DNA of 64,000 nt from Lachnospiraceae bacterium (GTDB lineage Bacteria; Bacillota; Clostridia; Lachnospirales; Lachnospiraceae): the NCBI GenBank assembly GCA_910574185.1, contig CAJSZQ010000002.1:62001-126000 (forward strand), written 5' to 3'. The notes below the pieces were generated by a model. That model did not search any database and was not told the DNA's origin. It worked only from the letters and a program-made list of their open reading frames with translations. Within the stretch, counting starts at the first letter, position 1. Every line of letters starts with the position of its first letter. This document shows positions 1 through 8,212 of this stretch, piece after piece. Both the position numbers and the translations under genes were made by a program.

Positions 1-2
1 CG

Positions 3-206
3 AGAAAGAACAAGCTATATGAATTCAAAGGAACCTTCATCTGGCTGGTGGTGGCTGAGAACCAGTGGCGAGAACAAGAAGAAAGCTGCCGCTGTTACTT
101 CGACGCCGGAAGTAAATATGAAAGGGAATCTTGTGAAGTTTCCGCTAGATGGTCCAAAACCGGCAGGAGGGGTACGGCCGACGATATGGATCAGGCGGTA
201 AAATGA
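3..206 (+). CDS. 3' end of an unidentified gene upstream of the cas operon (partial)
   Basis: The reading frame open from base 3 ends at a TGA at 204-206, ten bases before the next start, and its last bases overlap that gene's ribosome binding site (GAGGGTGAT), as expected for an operon. Its composition (KLYEFKGTFIWLVVAENQW and acidic/basic stretches) looks protein-like. A second frame, stopping at 199-201, is also open but is rich in W, S, P and T and looks like a shadow. I do not recognise the product. By position it could be another CRISPR ancillary gene. Confidence 0.4.
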   Translation, partial: RKNKLYEFKGTFIWLVVAENQWREQEESCRCYFDAGSKYERESCEVSARWSKTGRRGTADDMDQAVK

Positions 207-215
207 GGGTGATAT

Positions 216-590
216 ATGTTTATTAATTTTTCAAATCATCCTTCCTCGCAATGGAATCGTGAACAGAAACGGGCAGCCGCATATTATGGAGACATTCAAG
301 ATATCGTATTTCCGAAAGTCCCTCCTATGGCTGCAATGCAGGAAGTGGCAGATATGGCGGAAAAATATGCGGGGGAGATTATAAAGATGCAGCCGGAATG
401 TGTGATGTGCCAGGGGGAATTCTCTTTGACTATGGCAGTGGTCCGGCGGCTTCAGATGGCCGGGATCCGTTGTGTCTGCGCTTGTTCTGAGCGCAGGGTG
501 ATGGAAGAGCAGATGGGAAATGGAATGATACAAAAGACATCCGTATTTGAATTTTTCCAGTTTCGGGAGTATGAGAAAATGGACTTTTAA
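216..590 (+). CDS. Small CRISPR-linked protein, possible Rossmann/CARF-like ancillary factor
   Basis: A 124-residue protein immediately upstream of cas10, with a good ribosome binding site. It opens with a hydrophobic strand followed by SNHPSSQW, then AAAYYGDIQDIVFP, a central CVMCQGEFSLTMAVVRRL helix, the strand GIRCVCACSER and a C-terminal FEFFQFREY. Alternating strands and helices suggest a compact Rossmann-like fold. Small proteins of this type (Csx15, Csx16, Csx20) next to type III systems have been proposed as CARF-like or ring-nuclease-like. Assignment to one of those families is not certain; the link to type III immunity is inferred from position only. No signal peptide or membrane segment. 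Confidence 0.6.
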   Translation: MFINFSNHPSSQWNREQKRAAAYYGDIQDIVFPKVPPMAAMQEVADMAEKYAGEIIKMQPECVMCQGEFSLTMAVVRRLQMAGIRCVCACSERRVMEEQMGNGMIQKTSVFEFFQFREYEKMDF

Positions 591-639
591 ACAGGGGAAA
601 ATCATGAGCAAATGAGTATTGTAACGAAGGAGAAATGAT

Positions 640-2136
640 ATGCAGCGTTATCTCACAATATTGGAGGTTTCTCAAAAGCAGGCATATATATTTGCAAGCA
701 ATAAGCTTTCGGAAAATATTGTTAATTCTGAAGTGATTGCGAAGATATTAAGCCCGGGCTATCTGGCTGAAGTCTTAAGAGGTACGGGATACAGAGAAAA
801 TAAAAATATGGTCTATTCCGGGGGCGGCCATACTATTTTGGAATTTGAGACAGAGGATGAATCATATCAATGTGTGGCATTGCTGACCGAAACCATTTAT
901 CGGGATTTTGATGGTATTTCGGTTTTTGCACAGACGATTCCATATGATGAAAATAAGCTTCCGAAGAATAATTTGAAAGAATTAACCAGAGAACTTGAAA
1001 AAAAGAAGTCTGAGCGATTGTCTTATTTCCGTCAGGGGACTTACGGCGTGGAAAAAATAGATGCTGCGACTTTGAGCGCCGTTCCGGAAAAAGAAGAATC
1101 AGAAGCCAAAAAACAGATTCGGGAAAATGAGTATTTTGTAGAAAAGTCATTTTATCCGGATGGGGTGACGCCGGTTATGGCTTTTGGAGAACTGGGAGGC
1201 TCGCGTGATGAATCTAATTTTATTGCGGTTATTCATGTAGATGGGAATGGTATGGGAAAGCGTGTAGAAGAATTCTATGATACAATCGGCACGTCGGACT
1301 GGAATATTACGAAAGAGAAGCTTCGTGAGTTCAGTGAAAGCATAGATAAGGACTTTAAGCGGGCTTTCCGGAATATGGCAACGGTTGTGGGATCTAATCT
1401 GAAAAATGGTAAATTGAAAGATTTGGATATCCAGGATAATCGTTTCCCTTTACGCAGGATTATTACGGCGGGTGACGATATTTGTTTTATCACAGAAGGC
1501 CGGATCGGCATCGAATGTGCGGTAGTTTTTTTAGAAGAATTAAATAAGTTTTCGTCCTATACCGCCTGTGCAGGAGTTGCTCTGGTTCATCAGAAGTTTC
1601 CTTTTTACAAAGCTTATGGACTGGCGGAGCAGCTCTGTAAAAATGCAAAAATATTTGGGAGTAATATTAGTCCGCAGGATAAGGGCAGTTCTGTTTCCGT
1701 GGTTGACTGGCATATTGAGTTTGGCGAGATGGGGGATTCGCTGGAAGCAATTCGCCGCAATTATATTACGGGTGACGGAGACTGCCTTTTCATGCGCCCA
1801 TATTTAGTGGCGGCGCCGGATGGAATTATGGAAGCCCCTGCTCTGGCAGGAAGAAGGTATGGTGATTTCAAACGATTGATCAGACTTTTACAGGGGAAGG
1901 TAAAAGAAAAAAGTTATCCTGTGGGAAAGGTTAAAGAACTTCGCGGCGCATTGAAAGCCGGCGAAACAATTACAGCCAATTATCTGCGGTTTAACCGTAT
2001 GGAGGATTTGCTTATGGAAGCGATACCGGATCAGGATAAGCCTGATATTGCAAAAGCAGGTTCTGCGCTGTTTGATGCGATAGAGTTAATGGATACTTTT
2101 CTGAGTCTGGAGAGGGGAGAAGGAGTACAAAGATGA
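640..2136 (+). CDS. cas10: Cas10-like large subunit, HD-less, AGDD cyclase motif
   Basis: A 498-residue protein with the two-palm layout of Cas10. A glycine-rich SGGGHTILEF motif lies near residues 60-69 (first palm), HVDGNGMGKRVEEF near 199-212 (metal-binding Asp201), and ITAGDDICFI near 275-284, where the usual GGDD reads AGDD but both aspartates remain. CAGVALVHQKFPF follows near 310. No HD nuclease domain precedes the palms, which fits the shorter Cas10 of III-D systems and argues against DNA cleavage by this subunit. Cyclic oligoadenylate synthesis is plausible because the Asp pair is kept. Its stop overlaps the next start by 4 bases (ATGA), indicating translational coupling. Confidence 0.88.
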   Translation: MQRYLTILEVSQKQAYIFASNKLSENIVNSEVIAKILSPGYLAEVLRGTGYRENKNMVYSGGGHTILEFETEDESYQCVALLTETIYRDFDGISVFAQTIPYDENKLPKNNLKELTRELEKKKSERLSYFRQGTYGVEKIDAATLSAVPEKEESEAKKQIRENEYFVEKSFYPDGVTPVMAFGELGGSRDESNFIAVIHVDGNGMGKRVEEFYDTIGTSDWNITKEKLREFSESIDKDFKRAFRNMATVVGSNLKNGKLKDLDIQDNRFPLRRIITAGDDICFITEGRIGIECAVVFLEELNKFSSYTACAGVALVHQKFPFYKAYGLAEQLCKNAKIFGSNISPQDKGSSVSVVDWHIEFGEMGDSLEAIRRNYITGDGDCLFMRPYLVAAPDGIMEAPALAGRRYGDFKRLIRLLQGKVKEKSYPVGKVKELRGALKAGETITANYLRFNRMEDLLMEAIPDQDKPDIAKAGSALFDAIELMDTFLSLERGEGVQR

Positions 2137-2705
2137 CTAAGATGAATGTAAGGATGACGCTGTTATCTGATGCAATCTTTGGAAATGGCAGCAGTATTCC
2201 TGGCGGAGAGGATATTTCGGTTTTGTGCGACGGATTTGGATTCCCATATTTTAAGGGAGGTACTTTTAAAGGCATTTTTCGGGAAGAACTGGAGCGTTAT
2301 CTGGAACTGTGTGGGAAGGGTACATCAGATATCAGGGAAACCGTTGCCAGGCTGCTGGGAATAGCTTCATCTGATGATAACTGTGATCAAATGATATTTT
2401 CTGACTTTACAATAGCGCCAGATGTCACAAAGATTATTTTAGAGGAGGTCGGTATTGACAGGCCGGAGGTTGTGACAGATATCCTCACCAATGTACGTAC
2501 TTTTACGGAAATAGAAGAAAATGGAATAGCTGCCAAAGGAACTTTGCGAAGGGCTCGCTGCGTGAATGAAGGTATTTCTTTTTATAGTTTGCTTTCTTGT
2601 CCGGAAGAAGAAAAAAAGTTAGTGACAGAAGTGCTGGGTATGATTAAATGGGTTGGAAGTATGAGAAACCGGGGATTTGGGAAAATCCGAATTACAGTAT
2701 TATAG
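2133..2705 (+). CDS. Cas7-type RAMP protein (Csm3-like)
   Basis: A 190-residue single RAMP-fold protein. Near the N-terminus IPGGEDISVLCDGFG is followed by FPYFKGGTFKGIFREEL, the strand-turn motif of Csm3-like Cas7 subunits of III-D systems. Asp27 sits where Cas7 proteins usually carry the target-RNA cleaving aspartate. The C-terminal GSMRNRGFGKIRI is the glycine-rich loop typical of RAMPs. It starts inside the cas10 stop codon. Expected role: backbone subunit binding crRNA and cutting target RNA. The family is clear; its place in the complex is inferred. Confidence 0.8.
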   Translation: MTKMNVRMTLLSDAIFGNGSSIPGGEDISVLCDGFGFPYFKGGTFKGIFREELERYLELCGKGTSDIRETVARLLGIASSDDNCDQMIFSDFTIAPDVTKIILEEVGIDRPEVVTDILTNVRTFTEIEENGIAAKGTLRRARCVNEGISFYSLLSCPEEEKKLVTEVLGMIKWVGSMRNRGFGKIRITVL

Positions 2706-2716
2706 GAGTTAGTTAG

Positions 2717-4243
2717 ATGACAGAGTATTTAAGATATCATTTGAAAAATACAGAACCGCTTCGTATTGCAGATGACAGCGCCAGCCAAAGTGGACAGACA
2801 AGCTCTTTAAAGTATATTGCCGGTTCCACAATCCGCGGCGCAGTGATTACGTCGCTTGCAAAACATCCGGATTTTGAAAAAATAAAAAGAGCGCTTTTTT
2901 CTGACTGCGTCCGCTTCCTGAATGCTTATCCGGAAGAAAATGGCATAGAGCTGATTCCTTCTCCGAAAGGATTTTATGAGGACAAAATCCAGGCAGCGGG
3001 GAAAAAGCGCCTTGGGAATGCGATGCTCGAAAAAGAATTGGATGGCAGGAAACGGGCCAGTCTTGGCGAATTTTGTTATATCGAGGATGGGACGATTTAT
3101 TATTACAGCGTAGATACAGGTTCAGATTTAAAGATTAAATTTAATCTTGAAAAGAAGGATGAAAAGCGTAATGTTTTCCGGAATGATTATATATCTGCGG
3201 GATGTAATTTTGTGGGATATATTGTGATAGAAGATGGCAGTGTAAAAAATTTGATTGAAGAGGCTCTTGAAGATGAATTGCTTCTTGGGAATGCCAGAAG
3301 CTCAGGCCGGGGCAAATGCCGTCTTCTTTCAAAAAAGTTTGTGCCGTATGAGAGCACTCCGTTTGCACATAATGCTCCTTTATGTGTATTAGAGAATTAT
3401 TGCTGTATGCTGCTTTATACCGATACAGTAATGCGTGATGGAACAGGGGAATATACCGGCCTGAATCTGGAGGTTCTGGAGAAAAAGCTTGGAGTGTCCA
3501 AGCTGTGTATAGAATACTGCGCGACTTCAACCAGAATGGTTCATGGATATAACCGGAAATTGGGAATTAAACTTCCTTCCGTTCCAATGTATGAGAAGGG
3601 AAGCGTGTTCAAGATGACATTTGAAGGGGCGCTTACCGCAGAGAAAATGCGTGAGGTTATGGAATCCGGAATAGGCGTCCGTAAAAATGAGGGCTTCGGA
3701 CAGGTAATATTTTTGAAGGAATATGAGCAGATCATCTGGAAGCAGGAGGGAAAAAAGGCGGAAAAGAATTTGAATGGCCAGAAGGAAATGATAAAGGGAC
3801 ATGAGGATGATGGTACGCTTCAAATTGCTGCAGCAAATTATTACCGCCGGCTTTTGAAAATGGCAATGGAGAAGAAGATTATAGACGGAATGGAGAAAGG
3901 TACTTTAAGCAATAGTCAGATTGGCAGACTGGAATCTTTGATTACTGCAAATAAATATAATACGGAAAATGCAAAGAATATAGTTGTTCGTTATTTTGAA
4001 CATACGATAAAAAAAGAAAAGAAACAAAACATACAAAAAGAATCGGCTAGTGTAAAGCCGCTTTATGATTTTGTGATGAACTTTCTGAACTCTTCCTATG
4101 CAGAATATGTTGGCGTTGAAAATCAGGTTGTTATGGGAATTCCGGTTGGGAAATTGTTATCTGTACAGGAATTGGATCGTATGAAGCTTGAATATCTGAC
4201 TGAGCTTATCAGACATGACAATAGGAAAGAGAGCTGCTTATGA
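2717..4243 (+). CDS. csx10: Csx10-like Cas5 subunit with helical C-terminal domain
   Basis: A 508-residue RAMP protein. The N-terminal LKYIAGSTIRGAVITSLAK matches the Csx10/Cas5-type motif, and SSGRGKC (near 195) and RKNEGFGQVIF (near 317) are glycine-rich RAMP loops. After about residue 335 the protein becomes strongly helical and charged for about 170 residues (NYYRRLLKMAMEKK, SNSQIGRLESLITANKYN). That tail could be a fused Cas11-like small subunit, as in the Cas7-Cas5-Cas11 fusions described for III-D variants, but could equally be a normal Csx10 C-terminus. It overlaps the next gene by 4 bases. No separate small-subunit gene is seen in the operon. Confidence 0.75.
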   Translation: MTEYLRYHLKNTEPLRIADDSASQSGQTSSLKYIAGSTIRGAVITSLAKHPDFEKIKRALFSDCVRFLNAYPEENGIELIPSPKGFYEDKIQAAGKKRLGNAMLEKELDGRKRASLGEFCYIEDGTIYYYSVDTGSDLKIKFNLEKKDEKRNVFRNDYISAGCNFVGYIVIEDGSVKNLIEEALEDELLLGNARSSGRGKCRLLSKKFVPYESTPFAHNAPLCVLENYCCMLLYTDTVMRDGTGEYTGLNLEVLEKKLGVSKLCIEYCATSTRMVHGYNRKLGIKLPSVPMYEKGSVFKMTFEGALTAEKMREVMESGIGVRKNEGFGQVIFLKEYEQIIWKQEGKKAEKNLNGQKEMIKGHEDDGTLQIAAANYYRRLLKMAMEKKIIDGMEKGTLSNSQIGRLESLITANKYNTENAKNIVVRYFEHTIKKEKKQNIQKESASVKPLYDFVMNFLNSSYAEYVGVENQVVMGIPVGKLLSVQELDRMKLEYLTELIRHDNRKESCL

Positions 4244-5577
4244 AAGGATTGAATTATAACAGAATCTGTAAATATATTGTAACGTCTGTCTGTAACGGAC
4301 CATTACATATAGGAAATGCTGTTGGCGGAATAGAAGAAGTCCTGGTGCATCCTGTAAATGGACTGCCGTTTATTCAGGCTGCCAGTATTGCAGGGATATT
4401 TCGCAAATGCTGTGATAGAATGAATCCTGAATTAACCAAAAATCTTTTTGGCACTGCGATAGTGGATTCTATAGAAACCCAAAGCCGCGTGCGTTTTTCT
4501 GACGGCAAATTTTCAAATAATATAATTATGGAATTGCGCCCTCATGTACGAATTAACCGGAAAAGGGGTTCCGTGGACGCTGCCAGTGATTCCGGGCAGA
4601 AATTTAATATGGAGTACATTGGTGCGGGAGCAGAATTTGTCTTTACTATTTATCTTTATTATGTTGAAGAAAGTGAGAGCTTTTTAAAAACTGCCATGGA
4701 AGAGATTCTGGCGGTATTTCAGAATGAAGGCTTACAGTTTGGGGCAAAAAAGAGCAGCGGCGCCGGCCAGGTATTTCTTTCTGAATTGCGGTATAAAGAA
4801 TTTGACCTAAGAGACCAGAAAGGACGAAATGAATGGATTAATGAGGATAATCTGGATATCTGTGAATATAATCGGATGAAGAAACTGGAAAAAATTATCA
4901 GCGGGTGCAAGGCATATACTGTTACAGTAAAAGGCAGAACCGAAGGGAGTATTTTGGTAAAGGGACTTTCTGGCGGATTTGGAAAGAATGCTCCGAATAG
5001 TGAAAATATCCAGAATGCTCAAAGGGAATATATTGTTCCTGGAAGCTCTTTGAGAGGCGCCATCCGCAGTCAGATGGAAAAAATTGCTTCTTATCTGAAA
5101 AGAGAGGTTTTGATCATGTCAGCGTTTGGAACAGCAAATAATGATGAAGCCGGAAATATCGGAAATTTAATCTTTTATGATACTATAATCGAGAGAACAG
5201 AGTTTAATAGGGAAATGCCCCTTTCCTATAGAATTCATATTGATAAATTCACCGGCGGAGTATTCCAAAAGGGGTTATTCAGGGAGAAGAACGCGGCAGG
5301 CAGCATGAACCTGAAGATAGATATACAAAACAGAAATCATCCCAAAGCAACATTGGCTTTGCTGATATTAGCATTGCGTGATCTGGCAATTCATACCATG
5401 AGCCTTGGAAGCGGATATAGTACAGGTAAAGGTATGATAGATGTGAAAGAGATTGAAATTTTGCGTGCCGCAGACCAGAAAAGAGCTATCATTTCTTTTG
5501 AAGCTGCACCGAAGATAACAGATACAAAAGGAATTCTTGAAACAGCGTTTGATTCTCTGAAGAATATGGGGGCATAG
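4240..5577 (+). CDS. Tandem Cas7-Cas7 fusion (Cas7-2x-like)
   Basis: A 445-residue protein with two consecutive RAMP domains. Domain 1 (about 1-210) has GPLHIGNAVGGIEEVLVHP then LPFIQAASIAGIFRK, and ends with the loop GAKKSSGAGQVFLSEL. Domain 2 (about 220-445) has YIVPGSSLRGAIRSQM, NLIFYDTII, RIHIDKFTGGVFQKGLF and LGSGYSTGKGMIDVKEIEI. Two fused Cas7 modules recall Cas7-2x of III-D variant complexes. In domain 1 the usual GGID around the catalytic Asp reads GGIE, so RNA cleavage at this subunit may be lost or altered. Translationally coupled to the upstream Cas5-like gene. Confidence 0.78.
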   Translation: MKGLNYNRICKYIVTSVCNGPLHIGNAVGGIEEVLVHPVNGLPFIQAASIAGIFRKCCDRMNPELTKNLFGTAIVDSIETQSRVRFSDGKFSNNIIMELRPHVRINRKRGSVDAASDSGQKFNMEYIGAGAEFVFTIYLYYVEESESFLKTAMEEILAVFQNEGLQFGAKKSSGAGQVFLSELRYKEFDLRDQKGRNEWINEDNLDICEYNRMKKLEKIISGCKAYTVTVKGRTEGSILVKGLSGGFGKNAPNSENIQNAQREYIVPGSSLRGAIRSQMEKIASYLKREVLIMSAFGTANNDEAGNIGNLIFYDTIIERTEFNREMPLSYRIHIDKFTGGVFQKGLFREKNAAGSMNLKIDIQNRNHPKATLALLILALRDLAIHTMSLGSGYSTGKGMIDVKEIEILRAADQKRAIISFEAAPKITDTKGILETAFDSLKNMGA

Positions 5578-5581
5578 TGGA

Positions 5582-5986
5582 ATGAATACGGAAAATACAA
5601 TAAAAAAACAGATAAAAAACCTTGATTTTCAAGAAGCCATAAAGTTATTAACAAAATATAAGTATTGCCTGATTTATAAAATCAGTGAAGCCCCGATTTT
5701 GAGTCAGACGATTCACATTAGCGAAAACGACTGGGAAGAGATACAGGAGGCATGGTTTTTTAAGGAAGAAGGGCAGATTCATATTTACCGTGATGAGGGA
5801 ATGCTATTTGCGGCAATGATTGATGATGCTTTATTGCCCGATGCACATACTTTGGAAAAGACGTATTGTCTCGCGGATAAATTTCGGGAAAAGGGAAAAA
5901 AGAAGATAACAGTAAAAGAATATATTGACTTTGATAAAGAAGGGCAGTGCTATGTGGCGTATACCAGACTGCTTCGATTAACATAG
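5582..5986 (+). CDS. csx19: Csx19-like type III-D CRISPR protein
   Basis: A 134-residue protein five bases downstream of the Cas7 fusion. Its pattern resembles Csx19 (TIGR03984), a marker of III-D loci: an N-terminal strand KYCLIYKIS, a middle EAWFFKEEGQIHIYRDEG and a C-terminal EYIDFDKEGQCYVAYTRLLRL. Csx19 is a structural subunit of some III-D complexes with no known catalytic role. The call rests on this pattern and the neighbours; no alignment was run. Confidence 0.6.
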   Translation: MNTENTIKKQIKNLDFQEAIKLLTKYKYCLIYKISEAPILSQTIHISENDWEEIQEAWFFKEEGQIHIYRDEGMLFAAMIDDALLPDAHTLEKTYCLADKFREKGKKKITVKEYIDFDKEGQCYVAYTRLLRLT

Positions 5987-6002
5987 GCGGGGGAATTTAA
6001 TA

Positions 6003-7940
6003 GTGGATATCGATATTGAAGCATTAACATATAAGATGAATAGCGGCGGGGAACGTATGGAGAGAAAAGGATATAAGAACAGCAGAAATAGCAATAAACA
6101 AAAAAACAGGAAAAATACGGCTGGTATTACAGCTCCTTATAATTTTATCCCATTTTGTGAAGAAACTATTCCTGTGGGACAGGATCAGATGGAAGTGCAT
6201 GGTGATATGCGGGAAGATTTATTGACCGGAGAGATTTCTTATATCATGACTGCCGAAACGCCTGTTTTTGTAGATGATGGCACAGATGCGCATGATTTTG
6301 TTCGTAATGCCTGGGGAGATTATGCGCTGCCGGGCAGTACTGTGCGTGGGCTGATTCGTAACAATGTGCAGATTCTCGGGTTATCGGGGTATGAGGATGA
6401 TATTGATAATTACAGCCTGATGTACCGTAATGTGGCAGGCGGGGCAGAAAAGAAACGCTATGACCGTATCTTGGGTTCAGATCAGGTTCCCATTACCGCT
6501 GATAAAAAAAAGATGAGTGTTTTGCTGAATGTGCGGGCCGGATACATTGCAAAAAGAGATGGAAAATATGTTATTTACAGCACTACAGTAGATAAAATCA
6601 GCGACAAGCTGGGAAAGATGAATTATTATGTGCTCAGTGAACGTACTATTGCCAAAGATTTAGAAAATTTCCCATACTTTCAAGAACATCCAGAATATCT
6701 TCAGCATGACGTAAGCAAAGGATTCAGTAAGAATGAAAAAAATCAGTATATTGGGGTAAAAAACCAAGGGTATCAACCGGGATATTATAAGGTGTCTTAC
6801 CAGGTTAAAGATTTGAATAAAATAGCGGCTGTGGCGGAACCAGGAATATTGGAGAGAGAAGGGTATCTGGTCTGTACCGGATACATGAGTCAGAAAAAAG
6901 CGTTGTATATAGTGCCGGAGATTGATGAAAATAAGCCTAAAATCGCTATCCATGAAGATGATGAAAAGGCTTTTCGCGTTGATTTTAAAAAGAAGGAAAA
7001 TACTCTGAAACGCTTTAAAAATGTTAGCTTTTTTAAACTTCCGGAAGAAGAGGAAAAGAAACCGAAACCAGTTTTTTATATTTATAATGAAGAGGATAGC
7101 CGTCTTTATTTCGGCTTCACTCCGCACTTGCGTCTATTATATAAGCATACGGTGAAAGAGGGTTACAGACAGCAGACGAGTAGATTTGATTATGCAAAAT
7201 CTATATTTGGAACCATTGATGGAAAAAGCGGATATAAATCCAAGGTTTCGTTTTCTGATGCGGTTGTGTGTACGACGGTTCAGCCGAGAGGAGCCAAAGA
7301 AGTGGTTTTAGAGGAACCAAAGCCGACCAGTTACTTAGATTATTTGAAACAAAATGACGGCCCGGCTACTTACAATACTGACGGATTTGAACTGCGTGGC
7401 GTCAAACAGTACTGGTTACATAAAAAAATTGATATTCCTGAATTTTCCAGAAAGGGTAATGCAGTGATCAGAGCGCTTGCAAAAGGCACTGGTTTTAAAG
7501 GCTTTATCCGGTTTCAAAATCTGACTAAAGCGGAATTAGGGCTTCTTGCATGGGGATTGCGATTAGAGGAAGATTCCTGGATGAATGTCGGAAAAGCAAA
7601 GTCTTATGGTTACGGTGCGATATCTGTTTCCGATATAAATGTAAAAACTATAGATATTAAAAAAGCCTATGATATGGGGAACCCGGTTTCTTCTGATTCG
7701 TTTATGGATCCATTTAAAGAACAGGATATAGACTGCTTTATTGAAGTGTATAAACGAGAAGCCAGTGAAAAACTTGGCAGTCAGATTGATGAGACTGAGT
7801 CGATTAAAAAATTCTTTATTATGAAAAATTCAAAGCATATACCGGATAAAGATAAGATTGAACCTATGGTGTTAAAGGAATACCAGAGCAGAAAACAGCC
7901 TCTTCCGGAAATAGAGCAGATTGTGCTGCATTCAGAGTAA
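6003..7940 (+). CDS. Large RAMP protein, TIGR03986 type (Cas7-insertion-like)
   Basis: A 645-residue protein with a GTG start behind GGCGGGGGAA; an ATG at 6057 is an alternative start, and the first ~35 residues are a basic K/N/R-rich tail. TAPYNFIPFCEE leads into a RAMP domain with DYALPGSTVRGLIRNNVQIL near 115-135. A long charged middle (about 190-410) looks like an insertion. RAMP motifs return with VIRALAKGTGFKGFIRFQNL and the loop VGKAKSYGYGAISVSD. This matches the TIGR03986 family of III-D systems, called Cas7-insertion in structural work. Probable crRNA/target-binding subunit. Last clear cas gene of the operon. Confidence 0.8.
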   Translation: MDIDIEALTYKMNSGGERMERKGYKNSRNSNKQKNRKNTAGITAPYNFIPFCEETIPVGQDQMEVHGDMREDLLTGEISYIMTAETPVFVDDGTDAHDFVRNAWGDYALPGSTVRGLIRNNVQILGLSGYEDDIDNYSLMYRNVAGGAEKKRYDRILGSDQVPITADKKKMSVLLNVRAGYIAKRDGKYVIYSTTVDKISDKLGKMNYYVLSERTIAKDLENFPYFQEHPEYLQHDVSKGFSKNEKNQYIGVKNQGYQPGYYKVSYQVKDLNKIAAVAEPGILEREGYLVCTGYMSQKKALYIVPEIDENKPKIAIHEDDEKAFRVDFKKKENTLKRFKNVSFFKLPEEEEKKPKPVFYIYNEEDSRLYFGFTPHLRLLYKHTVKEGYRQQTSRFDYAKSIFGTIDGKSGYKSKVSFSDAVVCTTVQPRGAKEVVLEEPKPTSYLDYLKQNDGPATYNTDGFELRGVKQYWLHKKIDIPEFSRKGNAVIRALAKGTGFKGFIRFQNLTKAELGLLAWGLRLEEDSWMNVGKAKSYGYGAISVSDINVKTIDIKKAYDMGNPVSSDSFMDPFKEQDIDCFIEVYKREASEKLGSQIDETESIKKFFIMKNSKHIPDKDKIEPMVLKEYQSRKQPLPEIEQIVLHSE

Positions 7941-8035
7941 TGTTAAAATACTTGATGAATAATATAAAGAAGGAAAAGCTTACAGACAAAGTTGTGAGAG
8001 AACTTCGGATACCGGAGATATGGGGATTATCATAG
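7940..8035 (+). CDS. Possible 31-residue ORF coupled to the last cas gene
   Basis: An ATG overlaps the stop of the preceding gene (TAATG) and opens a 31-codon frame ending TAG at 8033-8035: a basic helical start followed by VVRELRIPEIWGLS. Overlapping stop/start usually signals coupling, but there is no recognisable domain. It may be a genuine small protein, the remnant of a truncated cas gene, or chance. Confidence 0.25.
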   Translation: MLKYLMNNIKKEKLTDKVVRELRIPEIWGLS

Positions 8036-8076
8036 AAGTGAAATATGCACAAAAATAATAAATCAAATAAAATGAA

Positions 8077-8104
8077 AGCCTTGAAGCAGGAATGTTTCAG
8101 GGCT
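8077..8104 (+). terminator. Probable terminator of the cas operon
   Basis: AGCCTTGAA (8077-8085) pairs with TTCAGGGCT (8096-8104), one G-T pair, 10-base loop, followed by TTGTCGTCTT. The T-run is weak. Confidence 0.5.
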
Positions 8105-8176
8105 TTGTCGTCTTATTTGAGGATATTGATTATCAGGGATACATTTTCATTTCCGAATTTATCAACAATATTAAGG

Positions 8177-8205
8177 TGGTAAATTTGAAAATTATCAAGT
8201 ATAAT
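8177..8205 (+). promoter_or_regulatory. holA promoter candidate with very short leader
   Basis: A perfect TATAAT lies at 8200-8205, with a poor -35 (TGGTAA, 8177-8182) 17 bases upstream. The ATG of holA is only 7 bases after the TATAAT, so a transcript from here would be almost leaderless. Confidence 0.35.
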
Positions 8206-8212
8206 AGAGTTC

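Noticed and set aside
7941..8212. CRISPR repeats next to the cas operon
   Set aside because: No repeated 25-40 bp unit is present in this gap or anywhere near 1-8.2 kb.
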